From positions 28,727,254-28,787,253 of the forward strand of contig NC_087065.1 in NCBI RefSeq assembly GCF_963678635.1: a DNA stretch of 60,000 bases. Direction: 5' to 3'. Source of the stretch: Symsagittifera roscoffensis. Lineage: Eukaryota > Xenacoelomorpha > Acoela > Convolutidae. This document shows, one piece after another, positions 41,676-52,087 of the stretch (within the stretch, counting starts at the first letter, position 1; each line of letters starts with the position of its first letter). The translations under genes and the position numbers were made by a program. The notes under the pieces are model-generated. The model did not search any database, was not told the DNA's origin, and was given only the letters and a program-made list of their open reading frames with translations.

Positions 41676-42480
41676 ATGGGTGACACAAACGAACTCATGG
41701 AATTCCTCTCAGCGAGTCTAGGAGCGACTCTAGACGAGATCTATCAGCGGCTGATCGATTGTGATTTCACACGAGAAGACCCGGGGCTGGCGATGTTTGT
41801 GGTCGCGCTCCTCAATGCATTAGGACGAGAGGGTCGATGGAATCGCCCTACGGAAGTCGTGTTGATGTTGGCCTTCGGTGAGTCCGGGACCGCCGAGAGA
41901 GGCCGAAACCGACTGATGAGATGGAGGCGTGGAGAAATGTCTGGCCACGACCTGGCTCGTGAGCCAGGACTAGGTGAACAGAGGGACCACCGGCTAGGTG
42001 AGATGCCCTTACCAGTCCAACCGGCGCAGCCACTCATTGGAGCGAAGAGACAACGTGATGGGCCCGGCCCGTCACATTCGGTCGACTCCCCTACAGCTGC
42101 TCCTCCTTCGAAGAAAGTGAGGGTGAGTGAAATAGAGATCCAGACGTCGGAGACGATCGAGACGCTGGAAAAGAAGGAGAAAGATCAGAGCGAGCTGTGT
42201 GCCAAACTCCAGGAGTATAGGGCAATAGCTCGAGAAAGAGACGAATGGAAGAAGAAATACGAAGATCTACAGGTGGCTTATAAGGAGGATGAAATAAAGC
42301 ACCTGAAGGAGCTGTATATGGCGAAGGTGAGCCAAGTGTCACCGGAAGTTCTGGCGAGCATGAGATCCTCGGAGGGATCCAACGACACACGCCCGGGACA
42401 ACAGCCCAGGAGCTGTGTGTATCGAGAGGGCCCGAGGTTCTGGATTTACGTGCATCGAGAGAGCCCGAGGCTCCTCAGCA
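41676..42480 (+). pseudogene. N-terminal part of accessory ORF-A (coiled coil)
   Basis: Starts at ATG 41676. The first roughly 150 residues are rich in E, R and L, and a long K/E-rich coiled-coil-prone region follows (SETIETLEKKEKDQS...RDEWKKKYEDLQ). The frame stays open to 42692, but from about 42,400 it shares sequence with a better-looking frame that runs into the SGNH domain, so a frameshift lies between about 42,380 and 42,480. Originally ORF-A probably was one protein: coiled coil plus SGNH. Confidence 0.6.
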
Positions 42481-43792
42481 GACACGACTGTCTGTTTCTA
42501 GTCAAAGGTTCACGATACCAGACCCTTCTGACACTTACCTCGCTCCTCAGTTCCAAGAATCGTTCAACCAAGTGGCCAGAGCAACGATGGATGAGATCAG
42601 CCGAACCACTGGACGGATATTGGGTAGGATCGTTCCTTCCCAGCGTCGTGATCAGTCATCTAATAGCTCGGAGCGAGCACCCCACACGATAGTGCCCTCG
42701 GCAACTGCGCATGGCAGAACCTATCAAAAGTCCCGCGTGGTAGATATTAGGAAGAATCTGATGACACGGCACCAGTTCACGCAAGTAGCTGCGGAGCATC
42801 CTCGAGCCTGCCTGAATGACATGAGCTGGAACCCCGCTACGAGCGACCAGGTGATTCCCCCAGGGAGTCGCCACCTGATCATAGGAGACAGTTTGGTGAG
42901 GGATCTGAATGAGATCTTCGTCTATGGTCAGACGACCACTTTGTCCTTTGGAGGAGCTTCAGTGGCTCAGGTCATCAAGATGATGGAATTCCAAAGCGAG
43001 GATCACCTGGATACGCTGGTGATAATGCTAGGAACTAACGACGTCTCGAGAGCCCCAGTGACTCCGGAGAGCAAGTGGGAGCCTCTGTTGGTATGCCTCC
43101 TGAATGAACTGAAAGAGAAGTATAGGCCCATTTTTGTGGTGCTGTGCACGATACCACAAAACCCGCTGGTGGGCACCACAGTGGCAGATTTCATGAATGG
43201 CAACGTGACACGGTGGAACGAAATGATCGGTAATCTGGCGAGAAACAACCCTGGCGAGTTGCGACTTCTGGATCTTGAAAACACGCTGCGCATGATTGAT
43301 CACATCGCGCTTACCAGAGATGGAATACATTTTAACACCCAACGAGGGAGACACTGGATGAATGATGTATTTCAGACGCAGTTGAGGGAAATGGAGCAGG
43401 AGTCGAGGGCGACCAGTTCTCTGGCTCGGACCAGCTCGACGACCGGAGGAAGTAGAATAAGGGCAAGCGTGCCCGAATCCCTCGTCAACCGCTTAGGGCC
43501 CTTAGCAATGGAGACGGCTGTAGCCGCACCCACCGCTCCGAGCTCAAACGTGAGAGAGAGGCTAGGGACTGCTCCTCCTCCCAGAACACAAGCGCTTGAA
43601 AGCCGACTCGGCAGATCAGTGGTTCAGAGCAGAAATAACTCCCAGACCGTGTCTAGGAGGAACGATCCGCCCGCCACGGCAGACCTTGCTTCAGCAGCAG
43701 GACCGTCTACGAGCGCCGTGCCTGCGGAGGGAGTTGAACCAGGCAGCCTGCTGCTTTGGAACCGATCAGACCCGAGTCATTGGGGACAGTAA
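42481..43792 (+). CDS. SGNH/GDSL hydrolase domain (accessory ORF-A)
   Basis: From GTG 42572 (open upstream), the four SGNH blocks are present: HLIIGDSLVRDL (catalytic Ser 107), LSFGGASVAQV (block II Gly), VIMLGTNDVSR (block III Asn 156) and RDGIHFNTQRGRHWM (block V Asp 250 and His 253). Known SGNH enzymes are esterases or acetyl-hydrolases with various substrates, including glycans and lipids. The Ser/Pro/Arg-rich tail (about residue 275 on) looks disordered. Substrate unknown. A stop at 43790-43792 is followed 9 bases later by the ATG of the next ORF. Confidence 0.8.
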
Positions 43793-43801
43793 AAGACAGA
43801 C

Positions 43802-46800
43802 ATGTCCTCGAAATTGAACATGAATACCTTGACGTGTCGGGAGGACGCGATGAGAATGATTGGCGGAGAAAGTCCCACGGTGTCGCGACTATATCGGATA
43901 TCAGGTGTGGATTGGCTGCTGGCAGAGCAGGAGCAGTTCAGCTATACGACTATGCTCCGACATGCAGACTTGAACGGGTTGCCTCAGGACAATACCTTTG
44001 GGCCCTTGAACACGCGGTCCCTTACGGACGTCCGACAGAGAGCCCGGGAATTGACGCCACCTGCTCGAAGAGGCAAGTTTCAGGTAGAGAACAAGCCCAA
44101 CAACAAGCATCATAAAATGTACAGGCAGTTCGCTAAACCACCTGGTCAGACGCCCGGTGAGTATTCAAGGGACTACCCCCGAACGACCACGGTAGATGGA
44201 GATGACCAGAGATATGGGAAACTGAAGGCCCCAATAGGCGACGGCCTGTTCGCAGCTTACGATCCCTTAGAGATGAAAGCTGCAAAGTATCTGATCGTAG
44301 CCAGTTCCGATTATCTCTATACGCCCCGTTCTCTCTTTTGGCCCGACGTGATTTTCTTCACGGCACCTAAATTGGATTGGGGACAGGCGATCGGCATGAT
44401 GATAAGTGTACAAAGGGTGGTCAGTATGGAGCCGCAGGTGATAGTGGTTGCAGGCTCAAATGATCATCTGCAAAGCAGGGGCTTATTGTCAAGTCTGACG
44501 GATGGATCGATCCCGAGCAACGAGGTCATAGGGGATGCGATAATGACATTGCTCTCGGCGATGGCTGAGGTAGAAGCAGCAGCAAAACAACGTTTCACGC
44601 ATAATGTGGTGAAGGTGGTCTTTGTGTTGTCACCAGGGTACGCTGCATTGCCAGAACCCCTTCAGTTTGTATACACAATGGTCACGACGATAGCAGAGGG
44701 GAGGTTCAACGTGATAATTCCGGCCCCGAACAGAGTAGTAGACCCAGACAATTACTACCCGTCCCGATCTGAGCTTCCCGCCGTCTGGGCTGATATTTCC
44801 AATGCCATACAGGGACTCAGAGATTGTAGCACAACTCGGTTGGTGCTAGATGAAGTTCTGGGGTTGGAGCTGTCCAACTTTGCCAGATTGCTGAAACTAA
44901 GACCAGGGGTGGATGACGATCATCTGTTAATACAACAGGTGGCTGATGATCTCTGGTTCAGACAGATGGATCATGCCGAGAATGAGCAGGGCAGGACAGT
45001 CAGGAAGAATATGACATCAGCGGAAGAAGATCTCATGGCAATGGCTTTGCGCACGAAGCCGCACAACAACGTATGGTTGTACTCGTCACCAAGGCTGTGC
45101 AGCTTGGGTGAGGACGCGTGCGAGCATGCGCCGGCAGTGATAAAGGAGATACACGTGTATCTGAAAAATTTGTTTGATGCCCGGGAGTTAGCTGGGGGCA
45201 TGATGTTGAAGCTGATGCAGGACGTAAACACGATGTCACTGGACAAGTTCCAAGCTGACGTGCTAGCCACGAGGGCACAGTACGAACGATCGGATGCTAT
45301 CTTGGGTGGAATGGGAGTGGGATGGACGCCATCCGTCCTGTCGACGTGCTATCCTAGGGCATCCCGGAACTTGATCGCGAGTTTTGTCAGAGACATCAGG
45401 AAGTTATCGATTGGCCTGGTGTTAGCCTTATACGTGACATTTGGTCACGAAAATTTCGTGAAGGGGCCGGCGAATCTCTTCACCCAAGCGTTGGCAGATT
45501 TGAGATTGGATGGACTCCTGACCCTGATTGCCATGGCCTACGGTCGACTGGGTGATTTGCTTGTGCTGTTACGTTACCCTGAACAACTACAGGGACCCAG
45601 TCGTGAGTTCAATGCACAGTTGGAAACCGCCTCGCTCAAGAAGATGAAAGACTGGAGGACTCTCCTGCTCCAATATCTCTTACAGCAGAACAGAAGCGTC
45701 ACGGGAGAAGATAAGGCGGCGACGGATGCGAGTGAGTGCAAGCAATATTGTGGCATGCCCTTGCTGACAGATTTGGCAGTCATGATGCGGATCGATCCGT
45801 TGGCTCTGATTCACGGACTGCGGGAATTCGTCACGGTGGTGTATGGACCGGTGATGTCTTTCGTGTTCCCGGACGTGCAAGTCAAGGCATACAGGAATTC
45901 GGTGTTATACGTCAACCTGGTCTCAGTCGTGGACTATTCCGTGCTGAACTGGGTAGAACAGAGGGAGTTGAGAGACCTGGCCAGTGACGATAGGCTGTTC
46001 GGGAGAATAGCGGAGCCAGGTTGGATGTTGATGGATTTCAACAACCACTTCAAGTGCCGAATGGGCCGTGAGGAACTTTCTCACATCCAGTTCAACCCGA
46101 AGCTTTGGAACTTAAGACCAGTAGTGAAGGACACGGGAGCGGCTATGAGAGTGCCACTCTTACCAGAGGCCTATGCACACGCTAAAGAGAACCAGCAAGC
46201 GTGGCTTTCTGGGTCCAGGCCGCTGCCGGATCAATGCCCTCGATATCCACCGATAAGGAGGATGTTGTTGGGAGTCACATCTCCCATCATTGCCCCTCGC
46301 ATCGGAGCAGCTCGTGACGCAGAGAAGAGAATGTTGAAGTGGAGTGAAGGGATGGAGCCGCGCTTCATCGGCTGGAATGTTGCAGCCGCGCACACGTTTG
46401 ACTTTTCATTTCCTGATGCTTGGAGCAGGAAAAAGATCAAGGCACTACCTTCTAGGAGACCAGAGGTCTCGGCCGAAATGTGGAACGAAGTGTATTCTCC
46501 CACAGATGACTTATCAAGACTGAAGTGGTCAGGAGAAGTGAAAGTAGTGATGATGGAAGTGGCAAAGGAGAGCAGAGGAGGCTCATATATAACAATAGAG
46601 GACCTGGCACCACATGGCGAGGAGTCTGTAGAATTCCTGGTGAATGATGAGTTGTTTTATTACGCAGGAGACATGACCGTACCGGCTCGGCCGGACTCGG
46701 GCATAGACTCACGACAAGGACCTTCCAGACCCAGGCCAAAACCTGATGCAGGTGATGATGAATTGATGGATCAGGACGATGATGATAACGATACCGAGGG

Positions 46801-47053
46801 AAAGACGGGAAAACCGGGTGAGACGGATCTGGGAGCGTTGGAGAGAGACTTGTTAGAATACCGGTTTAGTGAAGACGACGATGGGGAAGTCGATGGGAGT
46901 CTGTTACTAATGACGCCATCGTCTTTCATGTCCCCTACAAAGGAGGCGTCGGCCGACTTATCCCCGATAGACCCAATAAGCCAGGCGAGAGAATGCCGAA
47001 GCAGGGATCCGCAGAGATTGCTCCATGAGTCACCAAGGAGGAGAAAAATCTAA
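43802..47053 (+). CDS. 1083-codon accessory protein with SGNH-like region
   Basis: Uninterrupted from ATG 43802. Residues 160-340 resemble a degenerate SGNH fold: KYLIVASSDYL in block I position, TAPKLDWGQAIGMM in block II, VIVVAGSNDHL in block III, and PDNYYPSRSELPAVW in the place of block V. The block I GDS and block V D-x-x-H are not preserved, so hydrolase activity is doubtful. The middle 600 residues have no recognisable domain. The last roughly 150 are acidic (DELMDQDDDDNDTEG) and then basic (HESPRRRKI). It could be a structural or regulatory protein of the particle; unknown. Confidence 0.65.
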   Translation: MSSKLNMNTLTCREDAMRMIGGESPTVSRLYRISGVDWLLAEQEQFSYTTMLRHADLNGLPQDNTFGPLNTRSLTDVRQRARELTPPARRGKFQVENKPNNKHHKMYRQFAKPPGQTPGEYSRDYPRTTTVDGDDQRYGKLKAPIGDGLFAAYDPLEMKAAKYLIVASSDYLYTPRSLFWPDVIFFTAPKLDWGQAIGMMISVQRVVSMEPQVIVVAGSNDHLQSRGLLSSLTDGSIPSNEVIGDAIMTLLSAMAEVEAAAKQRFTHNVVKVVFVLSPGYAALPEPLQFVYTMVTTIAEGRFNVIIPAPNRVVDPDNYYPSRSELPAVWADISNAIQGLRDCSTTRLVLDEVLGLELSNFARLLKLRPGVDDDHLLIQQVADDLWFRQMDHAENEQGRTVRKNMTSAEEDLMAMALRTKPHNNVWLYSSPRLCSLGEDACEHAPAVIKEIHVYLKNLFDARELAGGMMLKLMQDVNTMSLDKFQADVLATRAQYERSDAILGGMGVGWTPSVLSTCYPRASRNLIASFVRDIRKLSIGLVLALYVTFGHENFVKGPANLFTQALADLRLDGLLTLIAMAYGRLGDLLVLLRYPEQLQGPSREFNAQLETASLKKMKDWRTLLLQYLLQQNRSVTGEDKAATDASECKQYCGMPLLTDLAVMMRIDPLALIHGLREFVTVVYGPVMSFVFPDVQVKAYRNSVLYVNLVSVVDYSVLNWVEQRELRDLASDDRLFGRIAEPGWMLMDFNNHFKCRMGREELSHIQFNPKLWNLRPVVKDTGAAMRVPLLPEAYAHAKENQQAWLSGSRPLPDQCPRYPPIRRMLLGVTSPIIAPRIGAARDAEKRMLKWSEGMEPRFIGWNVAAAHTFDFSFPDAWSRKKIKALPSRRPEVSAEMWNEVYSPTDDLSRLKWSGEVKVVMMEVAKESRGGSYITIEDLAPHGEESVEFLVNDELFYYAGDMTVPARPDSGIDSRQGPSRPRPKPDAGDDELMDQDDDDNDTEGKTGKPGETDLGALERDLLEYRFSEDDDGEVDGSLLLMTPSSFMSPTKEASADLSPIDPISQARECRSRDPQRLLHESPRRRKI

Positions 47054-47059
47054 GAATCA

Positions 47060-47698
47060 ATGAGGGTATCCTTCCTGAGCACGCTGCCGGAAGAGGAATG
47101 GGAGAGATATCAAGGTGAGTTAGAAGGCAAGACAGGAACAACCTGGAGCCGAGTGAATTTCATGGAAAGATCATGGGACGTGATAAGGCGATATGGGACG
47201 CAGTCCATAATGAAGGTGGGATTGAACCAACCCATCATGCGTGAGGTTCTGGAGAAAATAGTGAACTCCATGGAGTCGGATGTTCTGACCGAGTCAGTAA
47301 CAGAAGACAGTGCCGATGATCAGCAAGTCGCAAAGAAATTACCTGTCAGACGAGCCAGGAAGGGGCTGAAGCGACTAAAAGGGAAAACAAGAAGTCGAGC
47401 CATGAACCCGAGAGTGGTGAAGTCGAGAGCCAGCGCAGTGGTGACCTCTCTAACGAGCGCAGGTCGTTCAGGCGAGAGCGGGCAAGGAGATAGTGCAACG
47501 CTGACAGGGGGAGAAAAAGAGAATCTGATACCCCCTATGCTCTTGGCAGGTCTGACCACGACGGCCGTAAGATCAAAGAAAACAGCACGAACCCTGGCAG
47601 ACACTAAATTAGAAATGGAGATCATCAGTCAATGTGGATCTGGAGGACTTGAAGATTACAGGCCCTCGCGGACCAACATAGCCAAGTTGAAGCTGTAA
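47060..47698 (+). CDS. Unrecognised 212-codon accessory protein
   Basis: Begins 6 bases after the previous stop (ATG 47060). The N-terminal 90 residues look helical (VIRRYGTQSIMKVG, MREVLEKIVNSM). The middle is strongly basic (VRRARKGLKRLKGKTRSR) and the C-terminal half is Ser/Thr/Gly-rich. No family recognised. The basic middle could bind nucleic acid; this is inference. Confidence 0.55.
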   Translation: MRVSFLSTLPEEEWERYQGELEGKTGTTWSRVNFMERSWDVIRRYGTQSIMKVGLNQPIMREVLEKIVNSMESDVLTESVTEDSADDQQVAKKLPVRRARKGLKRLKGKTRSRAMNPRVVKSRASAVVTSLTSAGRSGESGQGDSATLTGGEKENLIPPMLLAGLTTTAVRSKKTARTLADTKLEMEIISQCGSGGLEDYRPSRTNIAKLKL

Positions 47699-47710
47699 GG
47701 ACAACTCGAC

Positions 47711-49080
47711 ATGGTCGAGTACAGTCGAGTCACTGTGCCGGAATCGGTCCACATGGGAGATCCAGCAGGAGGTTATGTGGAGATGTTGAAAGCGAGGAAC
47801 TCCGCGAGAGGGCACCTGATGGCTTGGAGCGAGAAGCGAGCCATGCAGGAATATCTGAAAGAGCTCATGGAGAATTCAAACTTAAATCGAAAAGAATACG
47901 GCACGGTAATGTCCTCTGAGGCGAACGAAATTGGATTGGAAAAGCTACTAGAAAGCTCCTGGAGGGCGGCCCTCCAGAGATACTTCGACGAGTCGATGCA
48001 TGCACCTGCTACGGTGGCAGCATACCTGGCTCATCCTTGCATGAGAACTGATCTGCAAGTACGGTTGGCTTGGTGCCTGATGGGCATCAAGAAGGCGGAG
48101 TATGAAGCCAGTAATGATTCGAAATCACGGAAACAGGAGCTGGAGTTGATGGGAGCTCTGCGAGCGTTGATTTCAAAAGACGATTCTGCGATAGCATGGG
48201 CCAAGCGTAAGGATGCCCTTTGCTTTGTCAGTTTCGTGGTGGATCGTATCCCCACTCCTGTTTTGGGAGAATGTATAAAGATCATTCGGCAAAAAGGAGT
48301 TGATTGCGAAAGTTGGAAGAGGTGAGAAGATATTCCAACAAAGAATTGAAAGTGAGCCGGGAGTTAATTGAAGCAGTCAAAGGACAAAAAGAGTTTGCAA
48401 CACTAGGGAAACTGAAGTCGTTCCAATATGTGTCTGGCATACCGGGGATGGCGTATAATCCCTTCGTGAATGAAGAAGCCAGGGAAGCGTACTTCGACTA
48501 TGAGCAAGTCATAGTACTCAATTTCTGGGTTGAACGTAATAAAGAAACTGGGATGCTGATGGTGGAACAACCCAAGCTGGGAATTATCTTGGAAGAACGA
48601 GTGGTCGAACCCTCGGTTCCCGAGCTAAAGGGGCAAGTGAGTTTTGCTTGTGGTTCTTGGGACGGTCCCTTGAAAACCAGTCTAGTGACGATGTGGGAAC
48701 TCATGAAGCCTTCTTGGTGTCCTCATCCTAATGCCGGTTTAATCTGGGACATGACGGCGGATATCACGTTAGACCTAGATGATGACGCGAGTTTGCATGA
48801 TCTGGCCATGATACATCATCTGCTGGCCATGAGGTTGACGAAGCGGAAGAGCAACCCATCCACGGAGCTGTCCGAGGAAGGTCCATCGAGCAATTGGTTG
48901 AAGCAAGGCACATGCTTGGCTCAACATAGTGGGATGGAAGGACATGTTTGTAACCTGGGACACTGCCTGGTTACGCTGAGCGAGCAGCATCGGCAACTGG
49001 CACGATTGTACGGAAGATTGAGCATGTCGGATAAGAGTGGTATGGAGTTGGTCGCGGACTGTCATGGGGTGACGATGTAA
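47711..49080 (+). CDS. Unrecognised ~455-codon accessory protein, frameshifted
   Basis: One frame runs from ATG 47711 to 48325, another from about 48304 to 49080 without an ATG, overlapping by about 20 bases. The second continues naturally from the first (helical, charged), so a single-base frameshift near 48305-48325 is likely. No domain recognised. The N half has GGYVEMLKARNSARGHLM and EKRAMQEYLKEL; the C half has short cysteine- and tryptophan-containing motifs (FACGSWDG, CNLGHCLV). Confidence 0.55.
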
Positions 49081-49109
49081 ATTTGATCACAGCCTTGGGA
49101 TTTTGTAGC

Positions 49110-50460
49110 ATGACGAGTTCGATAGAATCGCTTGAGCGCCTGGAGCGTGCCCATGAGCTAGTGACGTCCCTCAGCGTGGAAGTATTCCCTGGAGCATTGC
49201 AGACGGAGCAGAAGATCGGAGGCTGGAGAGAAGCTCTGGAGAACGAGATGAATCTGAAAGACAGTGAGGCCTATCATAAACCGACTGGTTCAAAATATCT
49301 GGTGGGTTCAAGCTCCGCACCATATTGCAGTAGTAGATATCCTACACACATGGTGGTGATGGATGCAAGGACACAGCAGGTGTTGATTGACCAACTCTTC
49401 TCTGTGCCAAAGTGCGTAAGGTTGGCCGAAATGTCGGAGAGGTCACATGATTTATTGGCGAAGATCTTTCGGGCAGTCCCGAAGAGATCTGAAGGCGAGT
49501 TGCAAGACGTAGTGGGTGAAGAGTTTCTGAGATTAAATGAAGGCAATGTGAGTGAGTTCCAGAAACAGAAAGCGAGTGGAGCGTTACCCACTGAATTCCC
49601 CACCATAGAAGAGAAAGACGACTTACACAGAATTCTGATGGAGGTGGAACCGTTGCTGGGACCCTCAGGGTATCGGACCCGAAGGAACATAGTGAGAACC
49701 CATGGGGAGTATCCTTGCCACTGCTTGGCGCAGACGTTGTGGTACCCCAAACGCGGGAATCTGATGCTAGTATGGGACGTGGAGGAGTTATACTCTACGG
49801 GGTTGCCCGATCAGAATCAACAGGTGTCAATCGTGGTGGTTAGTGCCATGCTGGCAGTGAGATGGCTGGAGGCTAACGCGGACACAAGTGAACAGGAGAC
49901 GGCCGTGCCGACTCCTGAACAGCTGAGCAACGTGAAGATGAGTCATGAATTGGATCTTTTCAGAACCACCTGCAAGGTTCTGAGAATACCTAAAGCCATT
50001 GAAAGAATATGGTCAAGGCAAAGATTGATGCCTTGGTTCCGTGCAGTGATGACATCATGGATGTATGAACGCGCGAAGCGTCACATGTCGAGGGACACGG
50101 AAGCCTATCAATCTTTCCAGCTAGATATAGGACCAACCAAGAGCCTATAAGAGAGCATTCCTGACGCACAGAAACGCGGTCACCACGGCGGTGAAGCGAG
50201 TAGCTGGAGCGCCTTGTGTAACTGAAGATGAGAAGAAAGAGGTCTTAAGAGCTGACCTAGAACGAAACGTGAGCCTATGTCTTCACAACAGCTTTTGCAG
50301 GAACCGGGAGCAAAAGGTTAATGTTGACTTGCTACCTTGTTGCAAACCGAGGCTGTTGGAACAGGAGAGTTGGGGCACGGCCCGCAACCCCATGGACATG
50401 CTGGAGAAAGTATTGGAGGACAGCGAAGCTGAAGATCAAGATGGAGAAGTGATGGAATGA
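49110..50460 (+). CDS. Unrecognised ~450-codon accessory protein, frameshifted
   Basis: Starts at ATG 49110 (MTSSIESLERLERAH), 30 bases after the previous stop. The main frame ends at 50150 in QLDIGPTKSL. An adjacent frame continues sensibly from about 50,145 to 50460, including EDEKKEVLRADLERN, so there is a frameshift near 50,145. Cysteine pairs (GEYPCHCLAQ, LLPCCKPR) are visible. No family recognised. Confidence 0.55.
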
Positions 50461-51204
50461 AGATGAACAAAGAAGAGAAGAGAAGGAGAAAAAAAACTTG
50501 ATTGTCTTTGTGTGCTAAAACTTGAACCAATCAACCAAGTTTTGATTATTGAACTTGTTAAACTTTTTGTTTTGATTTAGTTTGGTCAAACCAAACTTTG
50601 AAAATTGTTACAATTGTTAAATTGTTGAAAAAGAAATTTTAGTTATGACTATGTATGTATATATAGAACATAGGGGAGTATATTTACCTATTTAAACACG
50701 ATTGAAGTTTTTAACCTGTGTAAGACACAATTTCACTGTGTGGCGACATGGTAAGATTGAGTTAGCTCGCTCGAGAAGGGTGGGTAACTCAATAACTTTC
50801 CTAGCCACAGAGCTTCTTAGTTTTAATATTGAAAGGACCGCATAAATAAATGATTATACTTGTTGAGTGACGTTAAGTTAATTTTAACGGGTGGGTGGCC
50901 GTGCCACGTCCCTTTTTTTAATCACAAAGAGCGAAAAGAAGTTTTATGGCAAGACGACGTAAGTAGTCAGAAAAGAAATTTTATCTAGGACACTCCTCAT
51001 GGTGCAAATTTTGTGAAAATGTTGAAAGGCAGTGAGATGTAGTACGATGCCATTTGTGAACACGTAGTGAGTTGAGGTGGGGTAGATAAATTTCATTTTC
51101 TTATGCGATTTGTAAGATTGATTACAGAAAACTGGATAACTACTTGACGATAAACCGGTGTTATGCGATCAATAGGGACATTGATGGGGACTGTCCGGGG
51201 AGTA
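50461..51204 (+). promoter_or_regulatory. 3' untranslated region with nested stems
   Basis: Non-coding. TGTGGC (50739-50744) pairs with GCCACA (50804-50809) and encloses TTGAGTTA (50757-50764) paired with TAACTCAA (50785-50792). Further on, GTGGC-CGT-GCCAC (about 50894-50906) forms a short hairpin. The stretch just before the LTR (GATGGGGACTGTCCGGGGAG) is the purine-rich region expected for the polypurine tract. Confidence 0.6.
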
Positions 51205-52087
51205 TGTGCCATTCTGCCAGATGACACAGCGCAACCTTCCGACGAAGCACGAATCAGAGACAAAAGGCTTTAACAGCAAAAAAGTGCTTGGAAGGAGGGT
51301 CGAAGTATTCTGAAATTTTCTATTTTTAAAATTTCGATTTTCAAGTTGATATTTCTCAGAAATACGAAAAACGGCCATTTTGACCCAAAAAGCTGAGAAA
51401 ATAAGAACAACGACAAATATTGTGAAAAACAGTCGTACAAGAGACGGAAAATACGAAGCCTCTTATCGTGGCAACAACGCACGATAAGACACTTGTCAGC
51501 GGATACTAGTGGGAAGGAAGCTTCAGTGGGGCAGGAGTATTCCACGGAACCCTCCCGGGACGCAAATTAGGAGAGATAAGAGCGTTATCGCAGGAATATC
51601 ACGGGAGCGGAGGCTTGGTCCCCCAGAGACTGTTTTATGTGAAGGGACTGTATAAAACTGACTATATAGCTACTTGGAAGTCGTGAAACTTTAATTTAAC
51701 ACCGGTGTAACTTGATATTTTAGAATATGAGTAGCTAGAAAGAGGAAAGGGTCAATCCATCTCCAATGGATTTAATATAGAACTGTCACACAAAAACATA
51801 TTAAAATAGGTTGTTCGAGCCGTGTTTTTAATGACAATCACGTAGTCTGAGGATCCGAGACTCAGCTATGTGGTTGTGTTCGCATGTAAACGAAAGCTGA
51901 TCAAAAGTCGTTTGACTGATGGCCTAAAAATGGTAACTTTTTACTTTGCCCTAGACAGACCAGAAAATCAACTGGCAAGGTCGAGACGGTGAAAAGCGAG
52001 TAGGATTAAGGTAACTGACGCCTGCCAGTCGTTAATAGGTACTTTTTCTACGCTCCGTCGCTGTGTAGTATTTGGGCGAATGTTACA
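51205..52087 (+). repeat. 3' LTR of the giant element
   Basis: 883 bp, starts TGTGCC and ends TTACA; nearly identical to the 5' LTR (about five substitutions and one base indel seen by eye). The purine-rich tract GGGGACTGTCCGGGGAG lies directly upstream. Confidence 0.95.

Larger units (their letters stand above)
27858..52087 (+). mobile_element. Giant (24.2 kb) Ty3/gypsy-like LTR retrotransposon
   Basis: Bounded by near-identical 884/883-bp LTRs beginning TGTGCC and ending TTACA. Unit 1 of the host tandem repeat provides the empty site; the right junction has three extra bases (TAT), so any target duplication is very short or imperfect. Order: LTR, primer site, 3-kb structured leader, gag, protease, RT, RNase H, long acidic spacer, integrase, macrodomain-like region, SGNH hydrolase ORF, 1083-codon ORF, three unrecognised ORFs, 3' untranslated region, LTR. 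RT-RH before integrase is the Ty3/gypsy order. Usual Ty3 elements are about 5-10 kb. The coding part is visibly more GC-rich than the flanks. Confidence 0.95.

Noticed and set aside
41676-50460. Envelope glycoprotein gene, which would make the element a retrovirus.
   Set aside because: No signal peptide, furin-like site or membrane anchor was seen in these ORFs.
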